From: JAAZKA01 sp034926225
GTDB lineage: Bacteria > Bacillota > Clostridia > Oscillospirales > QAMX01
Assembly: GCA_034926225.1 (NCBI GenBank)
Contig: JAYFRF010000007.1
Location: forward strand, 124,001-188,000
Direction of reading: 5' to 3'
DNA length: 64,000 nt
Made by a program: the position numbers and the translations under genes. The notes below the pieces were generated by a model. It made no database searches. It was not told the DNA's origin and saw nothing but the letters and a program-made list of their open reading frames with translations. The stretch's first letter is position 1; each line of letters begins with the position of its first letter. This document shows positions 41,497-50,649 of the stretch, in pieces.

Positions 41497-42846
41497 TCAG
41501 CAGAGTTCTTTTTCCGTTTCCGCGATGGCTTCTTCGATGATTTCAAGTCCCTTCATTGCGACCTCGTCCTCCATGATCAGCTGCGGCGACAGTCTGAGGA
41601 TATGTCCGGACGGTACCCAGGCAAGCCCCTTTGCGAAAGCTTTTTTATAGACGAGCTTCCCCGCATCCGGGAATTCCTCCTTCGTTTCTCGGTCACGCAC
41701 CAGCTCGATCGCAAGCAGGCAGCCGAGTCCCCGCACATCGCCGACGATCGGATGGGCGTCCTTGATCTCGCCGAGACGCTTGAGCATGATCTCACCCAGA
41801 TGCGCCGAGCGTTCGCACAGATGCTCCCCCTCGATCACCTCGATCGACGCGAGCGCTGCCGCGCAGGCCATCGGGTTGCCGCCGTAGCTCGACGATGCGG
41901 AGATCTTCTCGATGGCATCCTTATACCGATCCGACACGCACATCGCGGTCACCGGGAAGCCGTTGCCGAATCCCTTGCCGAGCGTCGTGATGTCCGGAAT
42001 CGTGTTCCAGTGTTCCATCGCAAACATCTTTCCCGTACGCGCCATGCAGGTCAGCACCTCGTCCGCGATCAGCAAGCAGCCGAGCTTATCGCAGAGCTTA
42101 CGCAGCCGCGGGATGAACTCCGGCGGGGGCACCACGGAGCCACCCCAGCCCTGCACAGGCTCGAGTATGATCCCCGCGAGTCTGCCCGTCGTCTCCTGCT
42201 TAATTTTCTGCTCGAGGAAGTCCGCGCAATAGCAGCCGCATTCCGGATGCTTCATCCGGAACGGGCAGCGATAACAATTCGGACGCGGCGACAGGAAGAA
42301 CCCCGGCGCGCGCATACCCTGCGTTGCGTCCACGCCCGCGCAGCTTACCGCGCCCATCGTCTTGCCGTGAAAATCGCGCCAGAACGACATGAACTCGAAT
42401 TTGCCCGTCACCGCTCTCGCGCAGCGCAGCGCGGCTTCCACCGCCGTTGTGCCGGAATCGTAGAGCTGGATGCCGTTTAAGTCGCCGTTCGTCGTTGCGG
42501 CGAGCTTTTCTAAAAGCTTCATCTTGATTTCCGTCGTGAAATCGTGGCAGTTCATCAGTTTTTTTGCCTGTACGGCCACCGCCTCACTGATTTTCGGATG
42601 GCAGTGCCCAAGCCCCGTGACGTAAATGCCCGACGAAAAATCAATGTACTTATTGCCGTCTGCGTCCGTCAGGACGCAGCCGTAACCGGAGTCAAACGCC
42701 ACCGGAAAAAGCTGCACCTGACTGGAGTAGCCCTTCATGTATTTCGCCGCGCGGGTATGCATCTCCGTCGAGCGCGGCCCCGGCACGGCTGTTCTGATCG
42801 ACGGTACCTCGTTTAAGTCTACATGCGCCCAGTAATTTTTATCCAT
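41497..42846 (-). CDS. Class III aminotransferase (PLP-dependent)
   Basis: 449-residue class III (omega/ornithine/GABA-type) aminotransferase. The PLP lysine is in TLGKGFGNGFP, the phosphate-binding YDSGTTAVEAALR and cofactor-aspartate IADEVLT segments are seen, and SSSYGGNPMACAAALA follows the lysine. A cysteine cluster (NCYRCPFRMKHPECGCYC) inserted in the middle is unusual and could bind metal. Last gene of the 12-kb sugar operon, 18 bases after the GH28-like gene. An aminotransferase in a glycan operon suggests that an amino- or keto-sugar acid is processed, but 4-aminobutyrate-type activity cannot be excluded. Confidence 0.88.
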   Translation of the reverse strand: MDKNYWAHVDLNEVPSIRTAVPGPRSTEMHTRAAKYMKGYSSQVQLFPVAFDSGYGCVLTDADGNKYIDFSSGIYVTGLGHCHPKISEAVAVQAKKLMNCHDFTTEIKMKLLEKLAATTNGDLNGIQLYDSGTTAVEAALRCARAVTGKFEFMSFWRDFHGKTMGAVSCAGVDATQGMRAPGFFLSPRPNCYRCPFRMKHPECGCYCADFLEQKIKQETTGRLAGIILEPVQGWGGSVVPPPEFIPRLRKLCDKLGCLLIADEVLTCMARTGKMFAMEHWNTIPDITTLGKGFGNGFPVTAMCVSDRYKDAIEKISASSSYGGNPMACAAALASIEVIEGEHLCERSAHLGEIMLKRLGEIKDAHPIVGDVRGLGCLLAIELVRDRETKEEFPDAGKLVYKKAFAKGLAWVPSGHILRLSPQLIMEDEVAMKGLEIIEEAIAETEKELC

Positions 42847-42864
42847 TGTTCCTTAAATCCTCAC

Positions 42865-44337
42865 TCAATTCTCGGTGTCCGCGCGGATTCCGTCGCCAAA
42901 AACAAGCTTTGTCTCTTCCCCGCGCATCTCGACATTCCGCGCGCGCAGCTGCACGTCGCAGCCACGTCCGGCAAAGACCGCCTTTGCAAACTCATTCGCC
43001 CGTACGCCGTCAACCGTCAGTCCGCGCACATGCGCGTTATTAAAATAGACCGCCGCAATATCGTCATAACCGTAGGAGGTACCATACTGCTTGCCGCCAT
43101 CCTCGCCGAAGTCCTCCGGACGGGGCAGGGCGTTCCAGGCACTGCCAACATCGCGGATGCGGATGCAGTCGTACTGCCCAGGTCCGAAATAGACCGGCAT
43201 GATGGACTTGCCGAACGTCTGCACATTCTCGATCAGCGCGTCCCGCAGCGTACACCCCAGCGTCACGCCGAAGCATGCGCTCGATTGCACGTTCCGTACC
43301 GTTATGTTGAAAGTATCGCCGGGTTTTGCGCGGTTTGCCGGGTCGTTATCCTTATAATAGTGATCCTGCCCGATACGTACCCCCGCGCCGCCGCGGCGGT
43401 CTCCGCGGAACATAGACCAGTACGGCTCCTCCAGCGCCCATGTTGTCCGCGATTCAAGCACATAGTCCTTTGAAAACGGTGCGAGGAACGCATACTCCGA
43501 AGCGCCCGGGTCACTCGGGTCGATCTCGCACGCCGCCTGTACGTTCTCGATCAGGACGTTATAAAGCTTCCTGCCGTCCTGATTCAAAAGCCGCACCTGT
43601 GCGCACATTGCCGCGGTCGTGATGTTGCGCACGATCACGTTATGGATGGAGTCGTCCATATTTTCGACCCGCATCCGGGCGTCAAATCCATGGTCAAGGC
43701 AGGTCAGCGCCACTGTATCGTCCTGCGTGTAGCCGGAAATGTTCTCGATGACAAATCCGTTGCAGCCCGTGCGCAGATCGACGCCGTCGGCGTTCGGCGC
43801 GTTGCCGATGCTCATAAAGCGGATATTCGACACCCGCGAATTCGCGCAGAAGTGGAACGTCATCCCCCACCACCGCTGATGCAGGATATTCAGGTTCTCC
43901 ACAATCACCCGCTCGCAGTTATGAAAGTGCAGCATCGTATTGACGATGATATGGGGTCGCCCGTCCTTTTCGGAATTGCGCTCCACGAGTCCGTTATGAT
44001 TGCCGCCGTCTAAGATGGCATGCCCGATGCCGATAATAAGGATATCGTACTGCCGCCCCGCACGCGTTTTCGCCTGGTCCGTGCGAGCGTTTGCGTTACG
44101 GAACAGGTTGTCGTACACGCCGTCGTCCTGCCGGAGATGGCAGTTGTCGAGCACGAGGATGCTGCCTGAATGCAGCAGCACGGCTTGCGGGATCATCCAG
44201 ATATCCTGCCCTGTACGCAGATTCCGGCGCGGAATCGTTACCTTTTCGCCCGTCTCCGCCGCCGCGTCGACCGCGCGCTGAATCATCTCGGCGTCGCTGG
44301 CAGCGTCAAGGTAGAAGTTTGGGTCAAATCGGGTCAT
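42865..44337 (-). CDS. GH28-like parallel beta-helix glycosidase (polygalacturonase-like)
   Basis: 490-residue right-handed parallel beta-helix protein. Repeating strands such as NVIVRNITTAA, NVLIENVQAA and NITVRNVQSSA occur about every 22-25 residues. Motifs resembling the GH28 active site are present (NADGVDLRTG and QDDTVALT, where the paired aspartates act as acid and base). GH28 enzymes cleave galacturonan-type linkages. No signal peptide, so a cytoplasmic oligosaccharide hydrolase is likely. In the 12-kb operon, 10 bases after the GH5-like gene. The RG-H step of canonical polygalacturonases is not obvious, so substrate identity is open. Confidence 0.82.
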   Translation of the reverse strand: MTRFDPNFYLDAASDAEMIQRAVDAAAETGEKVTIPRRNLRTGQDIWMIPQAVLLHSGSILVLDNCHLRQDDGVYDNLFRNANARTDQAKTRAGRQYDILIIGIGHAILDGGNHNGLVERNSEKDGRPHIIVNTMLHFHNCERVIVENLNILHQRWWGMTFHFCANSRVSNIRFMSIGNAPNADGVDLRTGCNGFVIENISGYTQDDTVALTCLDHGFDARMRVENMDDSIHNVIVRNITTAAMCAQVRLLNQDGRKLYNVLIENVQAACEIDPSDPGASEYAFLAPFSKDYVLESRTTWALEEPYWSMFRGDRRGGAGVRIGQDHYYKDNDPANRAKPGDTFNITVRNVQSSACFGVTLGCTLRDALIENVQTFGKSIMPVYFGPGQYDCIRIRDVGSAWNALPRPEDFGEDGGKQYGTSYGYDDIAAVYFNNAHVRGLTVDGVRANEFAKAVFAGRGCDVQLRARNVEMRGEETKLVFGDGIRADTEN

Positions 44338-44347
44338 ACAAGCCTCC

Positions 44348-46294
44348 TTATTCCGCCGTTATCAGATAATACACGCTCGCAAACTGCTCGCCAACCGTGA
44401 AGACCATCCCGTCGTCCGTATATTCCACCGGAACCGCGCCGTGGTACATGCCCTCCGCGTTGACCGCCCAGACACGCAGATCGCGCCGCGCCGTCTTGAT
44501 CGTGATTTTTGCCTCGATGACCTCCGCGAGAATCGGCGCGTGTCCGTATTCTTCCATATGCTCGCCGTCGAACTTTGCGCCCGTGTTCTCCGCGCGGCCG
44601 ACCGTCGTTAAGAGCATATTATCCGACTCCGCGATCGGCGCGTCCGTGAGGCTGGACAGCGCGATGACGGCAAACTCGCTCCCAGCCTCCACCGACATGG
44701 CCTTCAGGGTAAGCTTCCCCTGACGCGTAAGCAGTCCGTAAGCCGCCTGCGTACGGTCGGTGTCGATCACACCGTACCCCTTCTCCCAGGAACGGTACAG
44801 CTCGCCCGTATCCGCCCGCACCTCGCCCGCCGTCTCCGGAATCACACGCCGGTCCTGCGGGATTCCCTCGCCGTCGAACTTCGCGCCCACACGGCATTTC
44901 TCCGGCAGCGTCATAAACGCTTCCCGCGAGCCGCCGCGATGCAGGTTCGATACGTTGACATTGACCTCGCTGTCCGCACGCTTCACGTCGCCGCGCCGCG
45001 TGATCAGTGCCGCCTGATAGAACAGTCCGAACTTCGCCGGGTCGTTCCACGTCGAGAAGATGCCCTCCCGGTACGCGACGCCGCCGATCGCACCGGAGCT
45101 TGTCTCCTTGCCGAGGGTGTCCATCCGATCGAGGTGGGACATATACGCATACGTGTGAATCGCGTAGCCGCTCCAGCCCTGCAGCGCGCCCACGGCGGCA
45201 TACAGCAGCGGGCTTTCCGCGCGATACGCATTCGGCCACGGGACATCCCACTCGGAAATGAAGTACGGTTTATCCAAAACGGAATTGAACGCAAGCGTAC
45301 CGAAGCCCTGATCCGGTACCTCTGTAATGCGGCGGTTCATGCAGTTGTGCTTCCCCCACTGCCAGTCATAGAAGTACACATGCCCGTCGAGGAAGTCGCC
45401 CGCGAGCTGCGTCTTCGTATTCGCACCGCAGATTGACCAGTTTGTGCCGCAAAGCGGGATTTTTACGCCTATTTCTCGTAGGAAGGTCATCATCTCCCGA
45501 TAATAACGCTCTTGCAGCTCCATCTTGAACGCATCGAGATGTACATCCTCCGCCGCGTTCACGTCACAGGTAAACGCGTCGTCCGTATAGCCCTTCGTCC
45601 GCAGCCATTTATCATACAGCGCGCGGAACTCCGACACATAGGGCTCGACCGTGAGCGGGCGCGAGAACAGGTCGGATTCGTTGACAATCTCACCCATCAC
45701 GAACACCGGATCATCCTTATGCGCAAGGCCGGTGTACGGGTTGATATGTGTCCAGAAATCGTAGGCGAACTTCTTTTGCAGCTCGATCATCCGGCGGTTG
45801 TACCCTGAATACGGCTTTCCCGCGTCGCTGAGTGCGATCGTGTTCTCCACCCCGTCGACCGCCTTGAACTTGCGGTAAGTGAAAATATCCATGTATACGT
45901 AGATGCCCTCGCGCTTTAAACAGTAGATCAGGTAATCGAGCCGCTTCATGCTCTCAGGGTCAAGCTCCGTCGTGCGTTCGAGGCGCTTGCCCTTCGAGAA
46001 TTGGAAGATATTCGGCGTATGCCACTCGGAATCGAGCTGATGGAAGCGCACAATGTTGCAGCCGATCTTCGCAAGCCGCCGTGCGACCTTCTCGGCATAG
46101 TCTGTCTCCGGGAAATTAGCCGCGCCGTTGAAATTCGTACCCCAGAACCGCGCCGGGGCGCCGTCCTCGAAGACAAGCGCCTGCCCGTCGACTTTAACAA
46201 AGCCATGCTTCCCGGCGGGGGCGTCGTCATACACAAAGCGTAAATCGAGCGGCGCATCGTCATAGTAGGACGGCCACGGAATCCATTTCGTCAT
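44348..46294 (-). CDS. GH5-like (clan GH-A) glycoside hydrolase
   Basis: 648-residue protein with an N-terminal cellulase-like TIM barrel (about 40-400) and a C-terminal beta-sandwich tail. The general acid is probably the glutamate in VMGEIVNESD and the nucleophile the one in FISEWDVPWPN, in the positions expected for clan GH-A. WGTNFNGAANFP near residue 50 begins the barrel. No signal peptide, so intracellular. Fifth-from-last step in a tightly spaced operon (5 bases after the ceramidase-like gene). Relatives act on beta-linked glucans, mannans or galactans; the substrate is not clear. Confidence 0.82.
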   Translation of the reverse strand: MTKWIPWPSYYDDAPLDLRFVYDDAPAGKHGFVKVDGQALVFEDGAPARFWGTNFNGAANFPETDYAEKVARRLAKIGCNIVRFHQLDSEWHTPNIFQFSKGKRLERTTELDPESMKRLDYLIYCLKREGIYVYMDIFTYRKFKAVDGVENTIALSDAGKPYSGYNRRMIELQKKFAYDFWTHINPYTGLAHKDDPVFVMGEIVNESDLFSRPLTVEPYVSEFRALYDKWLRTKGYTDDAFTCDVNAAEDVHLDAFKMELQERYYREMMTFLREIGVKIPLCGTNWSICGANTKTQLAGDFLDGHVYFYDWQWGKHNCMNRRITEVPDQGFGTLAFNSVLDKPYFISEWDVPWPNAYRAESPLLYAAVGALQGWSGYAIHTYAYMSHLDRMDTLGKETSSGAIGGVAYREGIFSTWNDPAKFGLFYQAALITRRGDVKRADSEVNVNVSNLHRGGSREAFMTLPEKCRVGAKFDGEGIPQDRRVIPETAGEVRADTGELYRSWEKGYGVIDTDRTQAAYGLLTRQGKLTLKAMSVEAGSEFAVIALSSLTDAPIAESDNMLLTTVGRAENTGAKFDGEHMEEYGHAPILAEVIEAKITIKTARRDLRVWAVNAEGMYHGAVPVEYTDDGMVFTVGEQFASVYYLITAE

Positions 46295-46298
46295 GTTA

Positions 46299-47843
46299 CT
46301 ATACCTCCTGATGTAATTCTTTTAAGATTTTAACGGTCTCTTCGACAAGCTCCTGCCCGCCCTCCGGCGATACGATATTGCAGTACATGCTGGCCGAGTA
46401 CCCGCGTCCATGAGCGCCGCGCTCCGTGCAAAGATATGTGCCCCCGTCCGGACCGGGCTGACCCGCAAGCTGCACGATAAAGGTCTGGATGAACGGACTG
46501 CGCGCCTGGATGCGGTGCTGGTAGTCCATATATAGCTCAAACCGGTTCGACGCGAATGCGATGTCGCCGATTTGAATCACATGCAGCTCCATCGGCAGCT
46601 TCGGCTGCTCCTTTTGCGTTTGATACCGGTCGATGATCTTCTCAAACCGGTTGCGCGACGCCGCGAGAATGGAATTGTGGAACAGGTCGTCCTTGGGGTC
46701 GTCCGTCTTGACAAAGGCTTTGTCCGCAAGCGCCGTAAGCCCCTCCTCGGCGATCCGATATTCCTCGTCCGTGATGATGCGCTTCGAGAGCGCAACCATA
46801 CTGACCGTATGCCGTACCGGGAGCTCTGTAAAGATCTCCTTTTTCGCCCACGCGTACACTTCGTCAAAGCACGCCGCTACGCGCTCGGCAATCTCCATAC
46901 GATTAATGCGTTCCTGCTTATTCCGCGCTTTCGTCTCGATTTCTCCGTATTTTAAGCGATACCGCCGCTCCTGCGCCGCCTTATAATGCAAAATCCTCGG
47001 CGAGAGGTCACCCGCGGCCGCGCACTGCGGTAAAATGAAGATATTACCGTATTTTTTGCGCAGCAGCGCGCGGATATCGTGCCAGTAATCCGCGCTCAAA
47101 AAATACTCGCCCTCCGAGTTCTGCGAGGGGCAGGGAATATTAATGATCGCACCAGTCAGCTTCTCATCAGAGTCGAAGGTAAACATCAGATTGACAAAGT
47201 GATCGGCTCCGGCTTCGTAATGGCTGAACCGGTCGTCGTTCGTGTTGCCGTACATCACTGCGTGTCCGTTCACGCCATGCGTAGAGTTGATGACCGCGCC
47301 GGGACGCTTGGATACATCGTCGAAATACACGACGCGGCGTGAATGCGCGACGACAGCATAACCATAGCCGTACGCGATGCCGCCCTCCGTGCGCGTCTCG
47401 TATGCTTCGCAGACCGCCTCCGCCGCCTTACCCGCCAGAAAATGCCGATACGCGTCGCTCGATGCGATTTCGATACCGTCATGCGGCACCTGTGAGCACA
47501 GTGGTGTGGACGTGCCGGATTTCGTGATTTTCGCCGCGTCGTCGTAGTAATGCGACGGCCCTGTATGCGCGTGCGTGCAGTTCATCAGGATCTTCTCCGT
47601 CGGGATCTCCGCGTTTTTAGCCTTGACCGCCGCGCGGATCTCGTCGAGTAACCCCGAACGGATGACCACCATGTCGCCGGAAAGAAAAATCGTGAGATCC
47701 TCTCCCCCGTCTACGACCAGCGCGGTCACCGTCACCGGGTCGAGGATGCCCTCGGAAATGCGCATATGAAACTGCCCCGGTATATTGATCGGCGCCCCCG
47801 TCGACACGTCGCGCGCCGCCCAACCGATTTTCAAGCTTCCCAT
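46299..47843 (-). CDS. Neutral/alkaline ceramidase-like hydrolase, copy 3
   Basis: 514-residue member of the neutral ceramidase-like family, which shares a zinc-dependent amidase fold with LTD-type hydrolases. The N-terminus KIGWAARDVSTG (ITP-type opening), MNCTHAHTGPSHY near 88-100 with metal histidines, and CAAAGDLSP in the core match the family. True ceramidases are secreted; this protein has no signal peptide, and the C-terminal immunoglobulin-like domain of ceramidases is absent. Third of three paralogues in the same operon and the most divergent. A role in deacylating amino sugars or sugar amides is a guess based on context. Confidence 0.8.
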   Translation of the reverse strand: MGSLKIGWAARDVSTGAPINIPGQFHMRISEGILDPVTVTALVVDGGEDLTIFLSGDMVVIRSGLLDEIRAAVKAKNAEIPTEKILMNCTHAHTGPSHYYDDAAKITKSGTSTPLCSQVPHDGIEIASSDAYRHFLAGKAAEAVCEAYETRTEGGIAYGYGYAVVAHSRRVVYFDDVSKRPGAVINSTHGVNGHAVMYGNTNDDRFSHYEAGADHFVNLMFTFDSDEKLTGAIINIPCPSQNSEGEYFLSADYWHDIRALLRKKYGNIFILPQCAAAGDLSPRILHYKAAQERRYRLKYGEIETKARNKQERINRMEIAERVAACFDEVYAWAKKEIFTELPVRHTVSMVALSKRIITDEEYRIAEEGLTALADKAFVKTDDPKDDLFHNSILAASRNRFEKIIDRYQTQKEQPKLPMELHVIQIGDIAFASNRFELYMDYQHRIQARSPFIQTFIVQLAGQPGPDGGTYLCTERGAHGRGYSASMYCNIVSPEGGQELVEETVKILKELHQEV

Positions 47844-47857
47844 ATGAATAACCCTCC

Positions 47858-49237
47858 TTAAAACAGCTTTTGCAGCATCTCAATGCTTTCCCGTACCAGG
47901 ATCTCGCCGCCCGCCGGCGACGTCTGCCCTGAAAAGATTGTCGCGCTGTATCCTTCTCCGCGTACGCCGCGCGCTGTCGCCAGATACCCCGGGCAGTCCC
48001 CCGCAAGCTCCGCGTCAAAGAGCTGCACGCCCCGCATCGCCGCGCGAATGCGGTCGGCATATTCCACATACAGCTCGAACGGGTTTGTGATCAGCGCCAT
48101 TTTCCCGATGCGCACCGCGTGAACGTCAATTTCGAAGTATTCCTGCGTGTCCCGATACCGTTTGACCTCCGCGAGCGCCTTTGAAAACCGAAACGTGTCC
48201 CGAAAGCCCTGCGACACCATCTTTTCATAGTTTAAGTCGTCGCCATACTTCGCCCGCAGCTCCGAAAGCCACGCCTGTGCCGCGTCGCGCTCCTCTTTCG
48301 TGCTCTGCCAGAGCGGAAGACGCACCCGGCGGTAGCTCTGCGCATAATCCGCGCCGTCATACCGCGTCAGGGTCTTCTCCCGATGCTCGAGAATCGCCTT
48401 CGCCACGCGCTTGCCGAGTTCCTCACGTCCGTCTTCCTCCCGATCATTCGGCTCTTCCGGATAACGTCCTAAGAGCACATGCGGCGACAGATCCCCCGCC
48501 GCGCTGACAAGCCCCAGCACCTTGACATCGCCGAGCGCCGCCTTGATCTCACGCCGCGTTACCCCGAAATAGTCCGGCGTTATGTAATCCTTGCTTTCGA
48601 CCACCTGCGCCGTACACGGTACGTCCGCGATCACGCCGTACAGCTTCCCCGTCGCCTGCTCGCGCACATACGCAAGCTCGACCGGTCCGCCGTCGCGGCT
48701 CTCCGAACGCACAAAATCGGGGCGTGTGACCTGCCCGTACATGACCGTCTTCTCATTCGTATAATGGATCCGCCGACTCACCCCTGTACGTATCCGCGCG
48801 ACCGCCGTCTCCACAACGCACTCGCGCCGGTCGGCATACGCATTGCGCAGCGCGTGGGCAATCCCATACGCCACTGCCTTTCGGCAGTCGTCGGCGGAGG
48901 TCGCATCCTCCGGTATCATATGGTTACCGTTTAAGGAGGACAGCTCGTCTTTCAAATACGGCCCCGTATGAATATGCGTCGCGGAAAGAACGAGATTCTC
49001 CCGGGAGATCGGCAGGCTGTCTTTTAAAAGTGCCAGCACATCCTCCACCAGTTCGTCGACGATCGCACAGAGATCGCACGCCGCCCAGAAAAAGTTATCG
49101 CGTCCCGTGCCGATCGCCATGCCGACGGCTAAGAGTTCGTCCGCGGGCTTCTCCGAAACGCGGATATTGTACTGTCCATGAAGCGAAACGCGTCCGGTAG
49201 GGGTAATATTTCCCTCTGCAAATCCGATTTTCAGCAT
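47858..49237 (-). CDS. Neutral/alkaline ceramidase-like hydrolase, copy 2
   Basis: 459 residues. Opens KIGFAEGNITPTGRVSLHGQ, then LSATHIHTGPYLKDE, SAAGDLSPHVLL and GYLATARGVRGEGYSA, all family blocks with histidine and aspartate metal candidates. Much closer to copy 1 than to copy 3. The ATG at 49237 has GAGGTGAGG upstream; an in-frame extension to 49312 runs back into the upstream gene and is rejected. The gap to copy 1 is only 5 bases. Tandem paralogues suggest either a heteromeric enzyme or hydrolysis of several related amides. No signal peptide. Confidence 0.82.
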   Translation of the reverse strand: MLKIGFAEGNITPTGRVSLHGQYNIRVSEKPADELLAVGMAIGTGRDNFFWAACDLCAIVDELVEDVLALLKDSLPISRENLVLSATHIHTGPYLKDELSSLNGNHMIPEDATSADDCRKAVAYGIAHALRNAYADRRECVVETAVARIRTGVSRRIHYTNEKTVMYGQVTRPDFVRSESRDGGPVELAYVREQATGKLYGVIADVPCTAQVVESKDYITPDYFGVTRREIKAALGDVKVLGLVSAAGDLSPHVLLGRYPEEPNDREEDGREELGKRVAKAILEHREKTLTRYDGADYAQSYRRVRLPLWQSTKEERDAAQAWLSELRAKYGDDLNYEKMVSQGFRDTFRFSKALAEVKRYRDTQEYFEIDVHAVRIGKMALITNPFELYVEYADRIRAAMRGVQLFDAELAGDCPGYLATARGVRGEGYSATIFSGQTSPAGGEILVRESIEMLQKLF

Positions 49238-49242
49238 AAACC

Positions 49243-50628
49243 TCACCTCTCGCTTTCCCGAATCAGCTCGACGCTCTCCCGTACCAGCACATCTCCGCCC
49301 TCCGGCGCGCACTGCCCGTTGAAAATCATCGCGCTGTATCCTCCGCCGCGTACCGCCCGCCGCGTCGCCAGATACCCCATCGCATCGCCTGTGAGCTGTA
49401 CATCAAAGATATGCAGGCCCGGACACGCTGCCTTGATGCGGTCGGCGTACTCGATGTAACACTCGAACGGGTTTGTCACGAACACAACGTGTCCCAGTTT
49501 GACCACGTGTATCGACACCGGGACATACTCGATATCCTCCTCGAACCGCCGCACCGTCACCTCGGCTTCCGAATACGCAAATCCCGGTACATGATGCCCG
49601 ACAAACGGACATTTTTCGAAGTCCTCGCCCTCGGTCTTTTTCAATTCCTCAATGAACGTCTTTGCTCGGTTATACTCGACAAACGTTGGATTCCACCGCG
49701 GCAGGTACGCCGTCCGATATAGATGCCGGTACCCTTCCCCGCCGAGTGCCCACGCGCCGCTTGCAAGCTCGCAAAGCTCCTGCGCAATCCGCTCGCCTAA
49801 GTCTTTGGCACCTTCCTCCTCGTTATTCGACGGCTCCTGTGCCATAGCGGACAGCAGATCTCTCGGCGACAAATCCCCCGCCGACGCCGTCACGCCCAGC
49901 ACCGGCACGTCGCCCAAACGCGCCTTTACATATGCGCGGGTATATCCCCAGTAATCGGAGGTGATATACTCCTTGTGTTCGACTACCTGCGCGGTACAGG
50001 GCACATTCGCGACGATGCCGGAAATCTTACCCTTTGCGTCATAGGTGTAGAGGATGTTCGTATTCCCGCCGTCGTGGTACTCCATCGCCTTGAAATCCGG
50101 GCGGGCCACATTCCCGTACATCACCGCGCTGCCGTCCATATAAGTCACTCGGCGGCAATACCCCGTTTGGATCGGACTGACCGCCACCCGGATCGTCGAC
50201 GGCTGCATCGCGTGATAAGCGTCGACAACCGCGGCGGCGATCCGGTGCGCCGTAAACGCGCGGTTTTCCTCCGGCGAAGTCAGCGTCTGGTCATCATTCG
50301 TATAGCGGATGAGCGCGCTCTCCGCATCACGGTTTATGTACGGCCCGGTATGGATGTGCGTGGCGCTGAGAATGAGCTGCTCCTCGTCAAAATCCGGCAG
50401 CAGCTCCCGCAGAAGCGTCGCCGTATCGCGGACGAGCGACGCGGGGGTGAAAAGCAGGTCGCAGCCTACCCAGTAGGTCGGACATTCCCCGTCCGCGGCA
50501 ACCGCCATCGCGACGGCGGTAAGCGGCGACCCCACCTCGCGTGCCACACGCTGCTCAAACTGGCCGATCAGCCCCACCGGGCAGCGCGGCGTGATATCCG
50601 CCGTCCCCCAGCCAATGCGATATTCCAT
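49243..50628 (-). CDS. Neutral/alkaline ceramidase-like hydrolase, copy 1
   Basis: 461 residues: RIGWGTADITPRCPVGLIGQ at the N-terminus, LSATHIHTGPYINRD near 90, TASAGDLSPRDLL and MGYLATRRAVRGGGYSA. The ITP-type opening and HxHxGP zinc motif are the best evidence for the family. No signal peptide. It follows the FGGY kinase by 21 bases and precedes copy 2 by 5. Family knowledge: neutral ceramidases cleave the N-acyl bond of ceramide; bacterial homologues in sugar operons are uncharacterised, so substrate prediction is weak. Confidence 0.82.
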   Translation of the reverse strand: MEYRIGWGTADITPRCPVGLIGQFEQRVAREVGSPLTAVAMAVAADGECPTYWVGCDLLFTPASLVRDTATLLRELLPDFDEEQLILSATHIHTGPYINRDAESALIRYTNDDQTLTSPEENRAFTAHRIAAAVVDAYHAMQPSTIRVAVSPIQTGYCRRVTYMDGSAVMYGNVARPDFKAMEYHDGGNTNILYTYDAKGKISGIVANVPCTAQVVEHKEYITSDYWGYTRAYVKARLGDVPVLGVTASAGDLSPRDLLSAMAQEPSNNEEEGAKDLGERIAQELCELASGAWALGGEGYRHLYRTAYLPRWNPTFVEYNRAKTFIEELKKTEGEDFEKCPFVGHHVPGFAYSEAEVTVRRFEEDIEYVPVSIHVVKLGHVVFVTNPFECYIEYADRIKAACPGLHIFDVQLTGDAMGYLATRRAVRGGGYSAMIFNGQCAPEGGDVLVRESVELIRESER

Positions 50629-50649
50629 TCAAGACATCCTCCTTTTGTA

